From: Deltaproteobacteria bacterium
GTDB lineage: Bacteria > Desulfobacterota > DSM-4660 > Desulfatiglandales > Desulfatiglandaceae
Length of the DNA stretch: 33,020 bases
NCBI GenBank assembly: GCA_021737425.1
Contig: JAIPDZ010000011.1
Coordinates: 1-33,020, forward strand
Direction: 5' to 3'
Numbering within the stretch: the first letter of the stretch is position 1; every line of letters begins with the position of its first letter. The position numbers and the translations under genes are program-made. Below are positions 32,899 through 33,020 of this stretch, one piece after another. The notes beneath the pieces were generated by a model. That model did no database searches and was not told the DNA's origin. It saw only the letters and a program-made list of their open reading frames with translations.

Positions 32899-33020
32899 TT
32901 GGAGTTTAGCAGCCTAAAGGGGTTTAAGGATATTCTGCCTGAAGAGGTGGGGGAATGGCAGCAGCTTGAAGCGGCGGCCAGGAGGCGATTCGAGGTCTTC
33001 GGATTTCAGGAGATCAAGAC
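32899..33020 (+). CDS. hisS: Histidyl-tRNA synthetase, N-terminal fragment (3' end outside window)
   Basis: The first 41 residues are visible. The segment FSSLKGFKDILPEEVGEWQQ continues through an Ala/Arg-rich helix to FEVFGFQEIKT. It matches the HisRS N-terminus, including the motif 1 entry in which a Gly-Phe-x-Asp-Ile-Leu-Pro turn precedes the first class II helix. The frame is closed upstream by TGA at 32869-32871, and the only plausible start is TTG 32899 (CTG 32881 is the other option), with GGAG 11 nt before it. An ATG at 32888 is out of frame and stops after nine codons. HisRS charges tRNA(His). It is 135 nt downstream of the small protein gene. Confidence 0.85.
   Translation, partial: MEFSSLKGFKDILPEEVGEWQQLEAAARRRFEVFGFQEIK

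Overview
The window (about 54-57% GC by eye, dense, almost no spacer DNA) looks like chromosomal core DNA of a Gram-negative bacterium of the deltaproteobacterial (Desulfobacterota) type. This rests on inference from gene content: a complete Bat operon with a fused BatB-BatC, an FtsI that ends in a PASTA domain, FtsL/FtsQ/FtsA and a meso-diaminopimelate-type MurE, and an ArsA-like ATPase with an HSP20-like tail. No rRNA, tRNA, CRISPR array, insertion sequence or phage gene is visible.

Region 1 (1-8681). The 3' end of a lytic transglycosylase gene on the plus strand runs convergently, with a 26-bp overlap, into a seven-gene minus-strand operon: MoxR ATPase, DUF58 protein, short BatD/DUF4381-like membrane protein, BatA, BatB-BatC fusion, BatD, BatE. 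Each junction either overlaps by 4 bp or is separated by 1 nt, so the genes should be made together as one envelope-associated chaperone/VWA/TPR complex.

Region 2 (8682-9060). A 379-bp divergent control region serves both operons. On the plus side it has a good sigma70-type promoter and 10-bp-phased CATAAAGTG boxes, the expected operator of MraZ. On the minus side it has two candidate promoters for the Bat operon and an 18-bp near-perfect palindrome exactly between a TTGACA -35 and its -10.

Region 3 (9061-26787). A full division and cell wall (dcw) cluster: mraZ, rsmH, ftsL, ftsI, murE, murF, a stand-alone response-regulator receiver, mraY, murD, ftsW, murG, murC, murB, ftsQ, ftsA, ftsZ. It makes lipid II from UDP-MurNAc to the membrane-linked disaccharide-pentapeptide and supplies the divisome core. 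The notable departures are the CheY-like receiver between murF and mraY and the absence of ddl.

Region 4 (26788-33020). Downstream of ftsZ come a radical SAM protein overlapping a glyoxalase-II-like metallo-hydrolase, then two minus-strand genes each with its own promoter (a stand-alone B3/B4 tRNA-editing-like protein and a PhnP-like metallo-hydrolase). A plus-strand ArsA/Get3-like ATPase with an HSP20-like domain is coupled to an unrecognised 78-residue protein. The window ends in the first 41 codons of hisS, preceded by a strong hairpin.

Nothing here is a clearly novel defence or mobile system. The best candidates for something undescribed are the receiver embedded in the dcw cluster, the operator-like palindrome of the Bat operon, and the ArsA-coupled small protein.
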